Below, in pieces: positions 44,468 to 57,600 of a stretch of 64,000 nt of DNA (positions within the stretch are counted from its first letter, which is position 1; each line of letters begins with the position of its first letter). A program made the translations under genes and the position numbers. The stretch covers positions 501,542,442 to 501,606,441 of the forward strand of contig NC_081410.1 of NCBI RefSeq assembly GCF_030272615.1, read 5' to 3'. A model generated the notes under the pieces. That model ran no database searches, was not told where the DNA came from, and saw nothing but the letters and a program-made list of their open reading frames with translations. Source of the DNA: Cryptomeria japonica. Its lineage: Eukaryota > Streptophyta > Pinopsida > Cupressales > Cupressaceae.

Positions 44468-46330
44468 CAATGCTACTTGTTGCGTTGTTTCAAAGAAAAT
44501 GATCAACTGATAGATATGCCCCAGAGATATCCTGGTAAGGATTAGGAGTATGATATGCCCCCTTGAGAGATAGATCGAATAGACTGATGAGAAGATCTAT
44601 CTCTTGACAGATTACGAAAAGGAGATTGGATGATTGATATTGGACAAGTAATTAAGTTGAGATGTACATTTGATGGAAATGCACAATTGATGAGGCGTAA
44701 CTGAACAATTGATGGAAATGAATAGTATAGCTAGGTTGATTAGCTGATTGAGCTGATGGAGCTGATTAAGCTGATAAGAATTGATGCTAGCACAAGATAA
44801 GGTGATCCAAGGATTGATTGATTGATTGATCCAAGGGGCTTTAAGATTTCAAGGAGCCATTTTATTGATTGATAGAGCAATTGATGAATATTAAGAGACA
44901 TGCATCAGTTGGATAAAGCATTGATTGATCTTGATGCATTGAAAAGAGTGAATAAGATGAAGATAAAAATGATGAGAAAGAGAGAAGAAAGGTGAGGAAA
45001 GTAGAAAAGTGATGAGATATAAGAATGATGAGAAAGAGGATATGAAAGGTGATGAAATTTCTTGTTCTTTTTTAAGTGCTTTTATCATCATTGAGCTTAT
45101 TTATGGCAATAGGATAAAAACTCATCTAGATACAAATAAGACCCAAATGAATCATCATACCAATTGCATGAAAGAAAACACATCAGGCAAGAAGGATTGC
45201 CTCAGTTTGGATCAAACTATTATGTCCCCGATGATCTTAAATGATCATGTCCTAAGACGAGTCATCATATTACTAAGGAACAATCCACAAGCAGCAAACA
45301 TGTGAAGATGCCCCATCCTCACCTTTCTAGTCAAAGACACCTTGGAGATAAAATCTCTAGTTAGAGACATCCCGAAAAAGCTAAAAGACATGTCACCAAA
45401 AAATGAAAAATCAGAAACAATCAAAAGAAAATAAGAAAACATGCAAACAATATGTTTCATGCCAAATGATTTTTGTTCATAGTTATTGTGTTTGGTTTTA
45501 ATAAGTCAACCAAATGTTGTTATGATTGCTCAATCATAATCTCGTCACGTCATGAGTTTGTTGAAGTGTAAAGCTGCATGGTTGTTCAAAGTGTTTGTGT
45601 CATCGCAATATTATTACATGTTTTTTGAATTTTTATGATTTTTAGGGTTTTATAAATGTTTTAATCTTTTAGATTTTTTCAAGACTTTTTACGATTTTTA
45701 TGATTTTTTCAGGACATTTTATGATTTTTTCACGACGTTTTATGATTTTTTATGATTTTCTTTTCAGAATGTTCTAGAAGATAGTTCCTCTGACCGTGAG
45801 ATGCCAAATATCCCAAACCATTGCTAAAGTTAAGGAGATGCCCCAGTGAGGGATACGACTAGCTTAGTGTGCAAGAGCAACGTCTATGCAAGTTATGCAA
45901 AACAATCCACAAGCTATGATGGGGATGGGAAGGCTATTATGGAATGGGAGAGCAGATACAGATAAGGCATGATTAAGTAGAGTACTAAAGGAATGAGGAG
46001 CCAAATTTCTACACATGGCACCGATTGTTCGGTTTTCACCATGGTACTTGCCCAAGGTGCCTGTTTGCCAAGTTTTCACCAGTGGATGAATTTATTTTTC
46101 TCTACTTTTTTGTGTGTCACAAGGTGCTTGTTTACTAGGTTTTCACCAGAGTGATGTTCTTTTTCTCATTTTTTTGTATTTTTTTAGGATCTTTTTCTCA
46201 TTTTTTGTATTTTTCCAAGATCTTTTTCTCATTTTTTTGTATTTTTTAAGGATCTTTTTCTCATTTTTTTTGTAGTTTTTCAGGATCTTTTTCTCATTTT
46301 TTTGTATTTTTTTGGGATCTTTTAATGAAT
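44468..46330 (-). other. 3' untranslated region of element G with repeats
   Basis: Non-coding stretch of 1.9 kb between integrase and polypurine tract. It contains T-rich repeats with a TTTTATGATTTTT core (45634-45762) and two copies of CAAGGTGC(C/T)TGTTT(G/A)C before TTTTCACCAG (46053 and 46121). A five-unit repeat of GATCTTTTTCTCATTTTTT, period about 32 bp, lies at 46156-46324. Short frames here have no domain. Confidence 0.6.
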
Positions 46331-46559
46331 TTTTTTTGAATTACTCAAGCATAGAATTTGCAAAGGTGAATGCTATTGATTGGATCTTCAAGCAGCTCAC
46401 CCTCAGGAGTTGCCAGCTGATATGCTCTTGATCCATACACAACAGTGATAATATATGGACCAAGCCAATCAGGTTCAAACTTGCCCCTTTTCTCTCAATC
46501 TTGCCGGTTCTTTGGATTTTCTCTAAGGACAAGATCACCAACCTCAAATGTGTGAGATT

Positions 46560-47420
46560 TGACTCTATGGTTGTAACTTCTGCACATGCGCTACTGATAT
46601 GCTCTGAGGTGATCAAAAGCAGTTTGTCTTCTTTCATCCATCAATTCTAAGTCATGCAAGCAGGAGACTCTGTAGTCTTCATCACTAATCAGGTTGTGCA
46701 AAGAGACTCGTAGGGAGGGTATCTCTACCTCAATGGGAAATATAGCTTCAACACCATAAACAAGGGAATATGGAGTGGCGCCTGTGGGAGTGCAGACACT
46801 CATGCGGTAAGCCCACAAGGCGGGGTTCAAATGGATATGCCAATAACGACCAGCTTCATTGACCGTCTTTTTGAGGATTCTAAGGATGTTTTTGTTAGAG
46901 GCCTCAACTTGGCTGTTACCTTGAGGATAGTATGGTATGGATAAACGGTGCTGAATATGAAATTTCTCACAATGCTCATGGACATCTTAGTTCTTGAAAG
47001 GACGACTGTTATCAGTAATGATGAAAAGGGGGACACCATACCTAAATATGATGTAATTCAAAATAAATGTGGCAAATTTTTTTTCAGTGATATGGGTAAG
47101 AGGAACGACTTCAATCCATTTTGTGAAATATTCAATAGCACTGATGATGAATTTGTGGTCATTGGATGAGGGTGGATGGATTTTTCCTAGGAGGTGGATT
47201 CCCCACTGACAAAAAAGCCAAGATGTAATAAGTGGTTGTGATTCCTATGGTGGCACATGTATCAAGTCTCCATGCATTTGGAATTTCTTGTATTTCTTAG
47301 CAAACTGATAAGTGTCCTTCTCCATAGTAGGCCAGTAATAACCAATACGCAAGAGTTTCTTAGCTAGGGTAGGACAACTTGAATGTGCCCCACATATGCC
47401 TTCATGTAACTCTCGCAAGC
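46560..47420 (-). pseudogene. Integrase of element G
   Basis: Minus-strand translation over several frames shows GLRELHEGICGAHSS and IGYYWPTMEKDTYQFAKK (zinc-binding part). The two Cys that normally follow are replaced (YKKFQ). The core shows WGIHLLGKI (His at the first catalytic Asp), FIITDNSRPF (second Asp) and QVEASNKNIL (Glu). The end is open (46830-46591): NPALWAYRMSVCTPTGATPY and YSLVYGVEAIFPIEVEIPS. The loss of zinc ligands and of a catalytic residue, plus stops, makes it inactive. Confidence 0.8.
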
Positions 47421-47701
47421 CAGTGTTGGCTTCATCATGCTCAAGACATCTAAGTAAGGTAACATAAAGACTTTGATGATATAGGGTATCAACTAAAATG
47501 GCATAACAGGAGGCTTGGCGAATAAAATATTTTTAGGCTTTGTTGGATAGATCAGGAGGTAAGGTATTATCATGTAAGTAGGCATAAATATCTCCATACC
47601 ACTAAGAATTAGGACCAATGATGAGACATATCATTTTAGATTGTGGTACATTGTAGACAGGCTCCAAGAGTAGTTCAACCAAGAACTCACAATATTCAAT
47701 G

Positions 47702-48130
47702 TTACTTTGGCATTATTACAAGGGAGGCAATTGTAGCCATTGCATCAGTTGCTCTATTGTTGTCCCGAGGAATTTTCTCAAATGTAATTGTGGTAAAGTA
47801 GGCCTTGAAATCATCCAACATTCTCCTGTATGGCATAATATTTTCATCTTTTGTCTTATAATCATCATTAACCTGTTTGATCACTAACTGGGAGTCACTG
47901 AGAACACGCAAATCTAAAATTTTCCATTGTACAACCATACAGAGTCTAGAATGTAATGCTTCATATTCTGCAATATTGTTGGTACAAGGAAATTGTATTT
48001 TATAAGCCTTTGGTATGAAATCCCCTTGCGGTGTGATGAAGAGAATGCCAGCACTAGAACCACCATGTGTGAAGGAGCCATCAAACTATAAAGTCCAGAG
48101 GTTTGAAGATTCCATGTTGAAGATTGACTC
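47702..48130 (-). pseudogene. Archaeal-type RNase H of element G
   Basis: Reads NLWTL-FDGSFTHGGSSAGI (first catalytic Asp in FDGS; one stop before it), then CTNNIAEYEAL (Glu). A frameshift near 47920 leads to VLSDSQLVIKQVNDDYKT (Asp) and IPRDNNRATDAMATIA. This additional RNase H domain, separate from the RT-linked one at 48575, places the element in the Tat lineage. The catalytic residues are still visible, though the frame is broken. Confidence 0.8.
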
Positions 48131-48189
48131 ATTAGGTAACTGTGTAATAAGTGGATGATCATGTGTGATAGGAGAATCATTGATCTGCT

Positions 48190-48575
48190 ATAGCTTGTCC
48201 TTTTATTTCTTTTCTTTCTACATACTCAATTTCAAACTCGCTAAGAATCCTGACCCATTTAGCTAGTCATCCTATAAGAGCTGCTTTACTCAGAAGATAT
48301 TTAAGTGGATAGATTTTTGTAATGAGCTTTGTTTGGTGTGTAAGCATGTAATGTCACAGTTTCTGTGAGGCAAAAACTACAACAAGACACACTCTCTCAA
48401 TAGGGCTATAATTAAGCTCATATCCCACTAGGGTACGACTGATGTAATATACTATACATTCTTTTCCTTCAAAGTCATGTTGAGCCAAAAGTGCCCCCAG
48501 TGCTGTGGCAGTTGTGGATATATATAGCAGTAGAGGCTTGTCATCTATGGGAGCTACTAACACTGGTGGTGACAT
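48190..48575 (-). pseudogene. RT-linked RNase H of element G
   Basis: An open part (48575-48354) has MSPPVLVAPIDDKPLLLYIS, then ALGALLAQHD and VYYISRTLVGYELNYSPIER. Decayed sequence with a YMLTHQTKLITKIYPLKYLL-like segment and a KWVRILSEFEIEY-like segment follows. This is the RNase H/connection region of Tat-type gypsy elements. The usual Asp of the first motif is Ser here, as is common in this degenerate domain. Confidence 0.75.
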
Positions 48576-48649
48576 TAGGTATTCTTTGATCTATTGAAAA
48601 GCTTGTTCACATTTGTCATCCCATCTAAATGAAACATTTTTATGTAGTA

Positions 48650-49805
48650 GATGCTGAAATAGTTGACACTTATCTGCCAGTTGTGCTATAAAGCGACATA
48701 TAGATTGGAGTTTCCCTTGTAAAGATCTCAACTGATAGATATTTCTTGATGGTGGGATCTCAAGTATGCATAACTTTTACTTTTTCAAGATCAACTTCAA
48801 TTCCCTTTTATGATACAATGTATCTAAGGAGTTTCTCAGAGGTTACCTCAAAGACACATTTCTTTGGATTCAATTGGACTTTATATTTTTCCAACCTTGT
48901 AAAGATTTTATCCATGATTTCTAAATGTCCCTTCTTGGTGTAAGATTTTTGAAGCAAGTCATCTATATAATATTTCAGATGTATATGCATCATGTCATGA
49001 AAGATAGTGGTCATTGCACGTTGATAAGTAGCTCTGACATTCTTCAATTCAAGGGGCATGACATTCCAACAAAAAGCTCCCCAAGGACAAGTGTATGCTA
49101 TTTTGATATGGTTTCAGGAGCAATTTTGATTTGATTATAGCCTAAGAACCCATCCATGAGGGATAACATCTCATGTCCTGGTGTGGAATCCACTATCATG
49201 TCAATATTTGGAAGTGGGAAGTCATCTTTAGGACAAGCTTTATTTAAATCTATGAAATTTGTGCAAACATAGACACTCCCATCAGGTTTTGAAACTGGTA
49301 TGAAGTTTGAAATCCATTCAACATAGTCAATAGGTCTTATAAATCCAACATCTAGCAACTTTTCTAATTCTTCCTTTACTAATAGTGCCACATGAGGGTG
49401 CATTTTTCTCAATTTTTGTTTGATAGGTTTTTCCCCCAGTGGTAAAGACAAGTGATGCATAACTAAATTGGGGTCAAGTCTAGGCATGTCTACATAAGAC
49501 CATGCAAAATTAACCCATCTTTCCTTGTAAAATTGGATATGCTCTATTCTCTCTTCAGGGGTCAATGATTTGACTAGATGTATAATGTTTGGTTGCTCTT
49601 TTGTGCCCAAGTTTGTTAGTAATATCTTTTCCACTAGCATAGATGACTTCTCATGGTATAATGCTAGGGGAAGTGTGTCAAGCCTTCCATCCTTAGGTGC
49701 CTCAAAGAGATTTTCACCTTCAGATACATCCTTTATTTTTACTTTTTTGGGGTCTAATAGCGCTACAAAATGGTTTTCACTAGAATGCCTATTGATATTT
49801 TCCAT
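48650..49805 (-). pseudogene. Reverse transcriptase of element G
   Basis: The first frame (49805-49098, 235 codons) runs from the region before RT (FAWSYVDMPRLDPNLVMHH) through VKEELEKLLDVGFIRPIDY, WISNFIPVSKPDGSV, DLNKACPKDDFPLPNIDMIV and SLMDGFLGYNQIKIAP (first catalytic Asp). A frameshift near 49108 leads to the second part (49059-48808) with RATYQRAMTTIFHDMMH and YYIDDLL (YXDD box intact), then KKCVFEVTSEKLLRYIVS. The catalytic motifs are present, but the frame is broken. Confidence 0.9.
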
Positions 49806-49921
49806 AATTTTGCGATTGAAAGGCTTGACACCTTCTCCAAAGTAAGCTACACTATTGAGTTCTATGGTGAATCTAGCCCTATGATCTCCAAGGGGTGAAT
49901 AACTTCATGCTCCAAGAAAGT

Positions 49922-50311
49922 TTATGATTGCCTCATCATTTTGAAAACATCTAACTGTTGTTGTCCCTCATGTTCCGAATCAATAAGTTGCAGGTGAACA
50001 ATAGGTAAAGGATCATGATTATGTTCAAGGTTATAAATAGGCTCAAGGGTACAAATAGAAACATAGTCACATATATCAATAAAATCATTAGAGTCATCGA
50101 TGGTACCTTCCTCATCAATCTGTGTTGCATTAGAAGACTCACCTACATCACTTGAGTTACCCTCAATACTCAAGATCTTATCTTTCTGCGTATAATACCC
50201 TAGACTAGGAACCTTACGTCCATCATCAGGTTTGATCAGTTCAAGTATACCTTGTTTATGTAAACCAAGAGGACCGTGACCATCATATCCATATCTTTTC
50301 ATTATCTTCAA
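49922..50311 (-). pseudogene. G-patch segment of element G
   Basis: A 129-codon frame beginning MKIMKRYGYDGHGPLGLHKQ and GILELIKPD, a glycine-rich G-patch-like motif that Tat polyproteins carry between protease and RT. An acidic, Ser-rich stretch follows. The plus-strand fragment at 9457-9550 has the same motif. Confidence 0.75.
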
Positions 50312-50596
50312 TCCCTTTCCATATTTCTCATCTGGTATTTTGACTTCTGGTTCAACAATTTGTTCTTTCTATGTATCTTCATCTTTGTATAACCATCTCA
50401 AGAGGTCCTCTTCTTCCATTCATACAAAGCTCCCCATTTTTAAAAAATAGTAGGCTTACAAACTATAGTAGTGGTGTCCAATGTGGTCTCAGTCATTTGT
50501 GGTTTTCCATAAGTGCGAGGGGACAAAGGTAGCTTTCCAATGCAGAGGGAACGACTCATAGAATATTCCCCTACTCCATGGTCTTTTACTTTGATT

Positions 50597-51290
50597 CTAA
50601 TCTATGGATTTGGAAGTGGATGATTTTAAGGATTCAAGATCAATGTATTCTTGGGAAGGAGGTGCTTCATAGTTACTAGGAATGATGGATTCAATCTTAG
50701 AACTTAGATTATTGCAATACATAAAAGGATTTGGATCTGCTAGTATTGTAACTTCAATCCCATTATGGAAAAATTTGATGCACTGATGATATGTAGAGGG
50801 TACAAATTTCATTGCATGGATCCAAGGCCTTCCAAGGAGAATGTTATAGGTCAAGGGGAGATGAAGGAAATAGGAAAACCACATCCTTCACCACAGGTCC
50901 CACTTTAATAGGCAAGGTAACTAATCCCTTACATGAGCGTTCCTCTCCATCATATGCCTTTATTGCAATCTTTTTCTTTCGATCAATTGCATTTTCAATA
51001 GACCCAAGCTCTCTAATAGATTTTAAAGTACAAATATTTAGACCTGCTCCTCCGTCTATCAAAACTCGCTTGATCTTAACTCTATGGACAAGGACCTCAA
51101 TGTGTAGGGGCGCATTATGTGGTTGTCGCATGGATAAATCATCATTCTCAGTGAAAGTGAGGGTATGAGAGGAGGTGATATGTCCCACCATAGCTTGAAA
51201 TTGATCTACATGTAGGTCTATAGGAACAATAGTGGTAGAGTAGTGGTCTGGTTCTTATTGGTTGGCCAATTTTCAGTGGAATTGCTTGAG
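50597..51290 (-). pseudogene. Protease of element G
   Basis: The first frame (51191-50844) has VKIKRVLIDGGAGLNICTLK, an aspartic protease active site in the DGGA form common in this lineage. The next frame (50884-50597) has [20 protein letters not shown] and [10 protein letters not shown], the typical end of the domain. A frameshift lies at 50844-50884. Upstream similarity continues weakly to about 51290. Confidence 0.8.
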
Positions 51291-51299
51291 AGCGTGGCA

Positions 51300-52122
51300 T
51301 TTCTTCATGTTTGAGTGTTTAACATTTTGGTTTTGTATTTATTCCCTTGTGTTCGTGGTCTTTATCATGCTCGAGTTTCATAGTATTTGGCTTTATTTCC
51401 AGTGAGATGTGAATTTCAGTATTGTCCCGGTTGATGTGTTCTTTCCGGTTAGCCTAGCTGTATGTTGAGCGAAGATGATTTCGGGTTGCAGTTGATCTTC
51501 ATGACTTGCAGATCATTTGAGGTGTTGCTTTGAGCCTTGGTCAGTATTCCCAGAGGTCTGCACATCATTTTATGTTTTGGAGATTGTTCTTAGTGATTTA
51601 AGCCGACATGTTACCGTTGCATGTTTCATGAACCGGTTGGTCTTTGGGCCGGCTTGATCGAGTTGTAATTATTTACAGATGGTATAAATGGAAACTTGTG
51701 AATCATTTGAAGAAGGAAAGAGAAGTTAGAAGATTTAAGATAGAGCTTTGAGATTGAGCAAAGATGTAGAACTAATGAGATTATGATCCGGTAGGACTGA
51801 GGCCGGAAGGCTGAGGTCCAGGTTAGGGTGGAACCGGTAGACTGTTCCCGGAAGCCAACTTGATATGAGGATGATTTACGGATCTTGTAATTGCATTGTA
51901 AGCATTGTTTGTATTCTTGACTATGATCCAACATGTGGTATGTATAATTCTTGAGATTGTAATAAGATTCATTCACATTGTTTACCGGTTATATGTTATG
52001 TGTTGTTGTTTCTACTATATCTAGCACCTTGTTACTGGTTATCGGTATAATTTGCATGGTTTATGTTTTAAGCTACAAGGTTGGGTTTTCCTTCATTGGA
52101 TCTCCTTGCCTTGACTGCGTCA
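51300..52122 (+). repeat. 5' LTR of element L (unclassified)
   Basis: LTR-like sequence ending TGACTGCGTCA directly before a tRNA-iMet primer site. It has a TATA box (TATAAAT at 51683-51689). The start is uncertain (about 51300) because no second copy lies in the window. Frames inside have no domain. Confidence 0.5.
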
Positions 52123-52124
52123 AG

Positions 52125-52136
52125 TGGTATCAGAGT
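52125..52136 (+). promoter_or_regulatory. Primer-binding site of element L
   Basis: TGGTATCAGAGT matches the complement of the tRNA-iMet 3' end (TGGTATCAGAGC) except for its last base, two bases after the LTR end. Element B begins 75 bp further on. Confidence 0.7.
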
Positions 52137-52246
52137 TTGTTTGTGAACCTATTGCTGGAGGATGACCCGATTATGCACTGATTGGTTGGAGAGAAGATTG
52201 AGGCAACTTATTGTTGGTATTATGGATGACTTCATCATGTGTTTCA

Positions 52247-53134
52247 TGTTGGAATTACACACTCATATGAGAATGGTTGATTTTTTCATTGTAGGCAACC
52301 AAGTGGTAACAATGTTATATAGGATTCTATTGATTATATCAACAATAGACTTCACATACCGGCACTGACAACTACACAAAGTTCATTCACACCGGCATCC
52401 AGTTTACACCAACAATGAATCATACCGGTACTCAAGCTGACATAAGATAAAGTTTTGTTAATGCAAATTATATTGTAATATAATTAATTATTTGTAGCTG
52501 ACATGATGTATTGTAAAGACTCATATATGTATGAGATCTTATAGTTCATTTTAATGTAATCTAGATGGTATGTAATTAGGTAATGCAAGAGGATTATGAG
52601 AGCAAATATTTGTATATGCATTTTGATGTAATAATTTTGATGAGCGAATAAAAGCAAAGCAGAGTGAAGAAAGGTTTACGGTAGAGGTATTTGACAAAGC
52701 TTAAACTGGTACTGAATCAAGCATTGCAGATGCTATTTTGAGGAGTACATTGTCATTGGATTTAATCATCCATTTTTGTAGTCAGTGTGACTCCTTTTTG
52801 TGATTGAGAAGTGAGATCTAGGCTATTGGCCTTCCTGCATGTACAAGCCCCTATTGTATCAGTAATATTTATTCATATTGGTCAGTGAGTAAATATTGTG
52901 GGTCACAAATCCCACCAAGGTTTTTCCCCTATCGGGTTTCCTCACCAAAATATCTTGTGTTATGGTGTGCATTGATGCTGTCTCTCTTATTTCTCTTTAT
53001 TGCTTTATTGCTTGTTTACTGGTACATTAATTTGGGTTGTAAAGTTGCAAACAAGATTAAATATTTGGTTCATCGGTTAGACACTAATTCATTCCCCCCT
53101 CTCAGTGTCTTTGGGACTGATCACATATCTAACA
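52247..53134 (+). repeat. 5' LTR of element A
   Basis: Starts TGTTGGAATTACACACTCAT, ends ATATCTAACA, and aligns throughout with 58370-59260. It carries the shared copia U5 block AGGTTTTTCCCCTATCGGGT and a C6 tract with TCTCAGTGTC near the end. Confidence 0.85.
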
Positions 53135-53149
53135 ATTGGTATCAAAGCC
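53135..53149 (+). promoter_or_regulatory. Primer-binding site of element A
   Basis: ATTGGTATCAAAGCC after the LTR end AACA. It is complementary to the tRNA-iMet 3' end with one change (G to A), in the same position as in element B. Confidence 0.85.
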
Positions 53150-53205
53150 TAGTCCTCTATTTGCAAAAGCCTAATAGCTTCAGGAAGATTCTGAAACTGG
53201 TATCA

Positions 53206-54321
53206 ATGGAAAGCTTGAGACAACAGTTGGAAGGAGCTCTTGAAGATTTTGATACAGAAAAATTGAAGAATATCAAACTGGAAGATGAACTTAGAACTAC
53301 TCGAGAATTTATCAAAGCACTTCAAGATAACCTGGTTATAGCAAAGAATAAGAGAAAATAATTACATGTGCAATTGCAAAATCAAGATGATGAAGAAAAA
53401 GAAGCTCTTAGAGATATTGTAGATAAATTGAGACAAGAGAATAGTAAAACGAAGAATGAGATGCAAGATTTAACCATGAGACTATGGAAAGATATTGAAG
53501 ATAGGAAGAGGAATGAAGATGATTTGGCCAGAAGACTTAATGAAAGATCAAATGAATCTCAAAGGCTTAGTTATGAAAATGATATGCTTAAAACTGATTT
53601 GATCCACATGCAACATGACAAAGATGAACTTTTGAGACAAGTTAGCACTTCGGAAAATGAGTTGGTTAGTGCAAATGAATACAAAGACAAATTCAAGAAA
53701 AGTTCAGATAATCTTGATGATATGCTGAAAAGTCAGAAACCTGATGGAGAAACAGTTGGACTTGGATTTGAACATGGAGAAAGCTTTGGGACTACAAACA
53801 ATCATGATCACAACAAACCAATAAGGCAACCTAATGCTTATAAATTTAATGGAAAATGTTTTAATTGCAACAAATGTGGTCATAGAGCAAATAAGTGCAG
53901 ATTTATTAATAATCAGAATACAAACTTACCCACCAGTCAATGTTGCAAATGTAATAAAAATGGTCATAACTCAGACAATTGCAGAATGAATGTGAAATGC
54001 TATGTTTATGGGAGATTTGAACATTTATCTAATCAATGCAGAACTCAAACTGGTCAAGGTTATGGAAAGGCTATTTAGAGAAATAATGTAACTTGTTCTG
54101 CATGTAACAAGAATGGGCATATTGCAAAATTTTATAGAAGCAATAATTCACTGGTGAACAACAAAGGATCCAATAATAAAGGCAAAGAAAAGGTGACTGA
54201 AATCAAGCAAGAATTTTCTAAACAATGGATTAGAAAGAGAGATCAGAGTAGTCGTGAATCTATCTTTGCATCGACAGAACAGGGTAGTCCTGCACCGGCA
54301 GGAGGTACTTCATCTAACTAA
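53206..54321 (+). pseudogene. Coiled-coil protein with four CCHC-type knuckles (element A)
   Basis: One frame of 371 codons from the ATG at 53206 to 54321, with two in-frame stops (53359 and 54076). Residues 1 to about 185 are charged with heptad-like Leu/Ile spacing (for example EEKEALRDIVDKLRQENSKT), a probable coiled-coil. A cluster of zinc knuckles follows: CFNCNKCGHRANKC and CCKCNKNGHNSDNC are intact C-x2-C-x4-H-x4-C. The third, CYVYGRFEHLSNQC, has Tyr for the second Cys. The fourth, CSACNKNGHIAKFY, lies after the second stop with Tyr for the last Cys. The tail is basic, then Ser-rich. By place it is the gag of A, but with more knuckles than usual. RNA binding is likely by family; other roles unknown. 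Confidence 0.75.
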
Positions 54322-54629
54322 GGAATAATCCTTAGGGGTAAGGCAACAAATTGAAAATCATGCATTCTACCCTTGGTTGATGGTAAGAAGTTATATTTCT
54401 TCTTTACCGACAGACATGTTAAGTTTTCACTTAACTGGAAGAATTTAATGCGGTTGTTGCCGAACTTTTCGGTTATAAAGGCATTGTAACCTCTCATTTC
54501 GAATAACAAAGCATTCAAATTTATGAAGAGCGTGAAGAGAGAAAAGGCATTCAGGAGGCAAAGCAACTAAGACATTTTTAGGGCAATTCAGTGGATCTCA
54601 CTTACAGAAAAGGTATTTATTTTAGTGTC

Positions 54630-57600
54630 ATGGCTACTTCATCTTCTATTCTCAAATTCATTGCAAACCCCAATGCGGTAGAGAATGTTAAGTGTCCTAG
54701 ACCTATTTTTAAGATCATTTTTGAGATTGCTATGCAAGATGATTCTATTGGTGCATTTTCTAAAATTCCAAAGGGATGCTTTTGCTGAAGATCCGAGAAT
54801 ATATATTCATTGCAACATAGAAAATTTAGGGTCTGATGATTTGAAAAACATATACCAAAACGTTATAGTTGACAAACAAGGTTTAATCAAGCTAGAGCAT
54901 AATATTGTTGAGGATTTAGGATTTGTTGATATCTTGAACATTCCTGAATTTGTGGATGAGATAGTTTGACTTGTACTTAGCAGGGTTCATGGCGAATTTA
55001 TGTGGTTAGATTCTGTATTCAAAATTACTAAGGAGGTAATGAAGGCGGTCACTGGTTTACCCTCTACTGGTACTAGGCCTGACAAGAAGACAAAGATCCC
55101 AAACAAGGTGGTTATGAACCTAACCGGCGCCACATCTGATAACAGATCTCTTAGTGTTAGTGATATTACTGATGAGAATATGAAATATGTGATTATGGTG
55201 ATTGGCTGCAAAGATGCTCATACAAATAGGTTAAATTTTGTTTCTAGTTTGTGTATACATAGTGCATATGAAATGGTGAAGAACAGTGCAAAGATTAACA
55301 TTTGTGAATGGCTAAAAGATGAACTAATAGACAATTTGAAGAAGATCAAGGGTGATAAGAAAGGAACCTTTAGATTTGGTAACTTACTTGTATGTTTAAT
55401 GCTTTATTTCACAAAGGAGATCCCCGACATTGGTCCCAAGGAATTTTCTTATGACATCCCTATTGGAAGACAGATTATGGAAGCAATTACCGACATGGGT
55501 GCTGATGGTGACAAACTGATAAAAGATTATTTCAAGAACTTTCAAACTAAGATGAAGGAAAGGGAAAGGATTCCTCAAAGTATTGTGAAAAATATGATAA
55601 ATATATATGTTTTGTAATAAAGAGAGATGAGACATGGATGGAGGCTATTACTCCTCGAACCATTTGGATAACAAAGACGGGCTATGAAGGAGATTTGAAC
55701 ATTCTTGAGTCTTATGCAAAGATACTTCTTGATGCACCAAGGGAGTCGACTGAGAAGATATTTGGCACAACTGAAACAATTGAGAGTGATGTATCTATGA
55801 TGAAGCAGAAGAAGAAAAGAGATAAATTCACAAGAGATGATTCTAAAGTAGTTAAAGAGGTAACATAAGGTCTAATGAATATCAGTGGTATTGCTGCTGA
55901 AGTAAAATGATAATCAGAGCAGATACCGGTAGCTCATGTTTCCCTGGTTGTTACTTCTTCTAAGAAATAAAGTGATAAAGCAACATAATTTAAAAGAGTT
56001 GAAAGGAAGAAAAGGAAACCTTCACCAACATCTACTCCTTCTCCAAAAAGGACAAGAACACTAACAAAGAAACAACAAGCTAGGAGAGAGCCCAACATTC
56101 AGAAAAAGAAACTTAAGAAACTTACACCAAAGAAACCGACACCTAAGGTATCAGATATTCTATCCCTGGAAGAACTTATAAATGAAATTACCCAGGATGG
56201 AAATCTCAGCAATGTCAACAAATGTTATCATACTTTCAAGGATTTTGATAAGGAAATAATTGAGGAAAGTATCATTCTACATCTTGATATTTACAAGAAA
56301 GTTTTAATTGAGATTGTTAATGATTTGCCTAATGATCTATATTTGAGACTTGAGGCAAAAAGAATGTCTATAATGGAATTAGATAAGAAATTAAAGGTTG
56401 AAGCATTGTTGGCCTGTCACCCTATCAATTCCCAACAGGAGATTGATGAATTGATTGCGGAAGCTAATCGGTCAGTTTTTGCTAGTGGTCAGTGACAGGT
56501 TAGCTTAATGGCTGACAGAGTCAAATAAATTGTTGATGAAATGACTGACAAATGGGATATATTCTTTGTAGAAAAAGAGAAGAAGGAAGAGAAGGATAGA
56601 CAAATATTTAATGAAAGTATATCAGAAAAGTGATAAGGGTAAGAACAAAGTTGATGGTATTCCTAACTTGACTATCAAGGATAACCTACCCCCACCAGTT
56701 GATGACACTCCACCGGTAGTGGCTGAGAAACAAGTTGATTTTTTTTTTGAGGAACAAGCAAAGGAACAGGTTAAAGAACAAGTTGAGGCACAAGTTGAAC
56801 ATGAGGAAGAGAAAGAAGAGGAAGTGAACACTGAGAATATTGATCCGAAGTCAAACATTTTGTTTACCATGAATGTGGACACTCAGGATATCAATGTAAT
56901 TATAGATAAATATTTTGAGTATGTTGAATTAAAGAAAACTGAAGCCACAAATATTGAGATCTCTGAGTCACAGGTCAACAGTGTCGACTCTTGAAATATT
57001 GAGGAAACAACTGAAGTTAAGATAATAGATACCATACCTGATGCTACTCAGATTAACATTGAGAAACTGACAAAAGTACAAGAAGAAGCAGAGGTAAAAG
57101 CACAAACTGAACCTATAAATGTTGACAATCAGTAGAAGGTAGAGAAATTGACATAGAAAGAACCTAAATAGAGCATAGATGAACCGACAGTATGTAAGAC
57201 AGAAGGTAAGGATGATAGTAAGATTGAAAACACAATTAACATACAGAGTGAGCAAAAGGAAGCAAAAATGGATAAAGAAGAGGTCAATGATGGAAATAAG
57301 GAAGAAGTGGTTAAGGCAATTGGACAAGTATCTGAAGAAAATAAAGTTATTGCAGAACCTAGCCCTTCCACCATGGATTTCAGACCTACAAATGTGACTG
57401 ATGTACTTTTGGATTCAATTAAGAGGATCATAGATTGAAACACCTTAGCATTTAAGGCCATTGGTGATACATTGCCTATATTGAAGATGATCGCACCGAC
57501 TTGTAAGATAGATAGTATTGATGGATGTTTAGGTAAATTGGACACATTGTCCAAATTTATTGCTTCAAATATTTTAACTCTTGATAAGATTAATGAGGAG

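Larger units (their letters stand above)
46330..51290 (-). mobile_element. Ty3/gypsy Tat element G coding region (5'-truncated)
   Basis: Minus-strand order: protease, G-patch segment, RT, RT-linked RNase H, archaeal-type RNase H, integrase. The two RNases H are the mark of the Tat lineage. Gag and the 5' LTR are missing; the coding similarity fades near 51290, where LTR-like DNA of element L begins. The 3' LTR is at 43763-44449. Confidence 0.85.
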
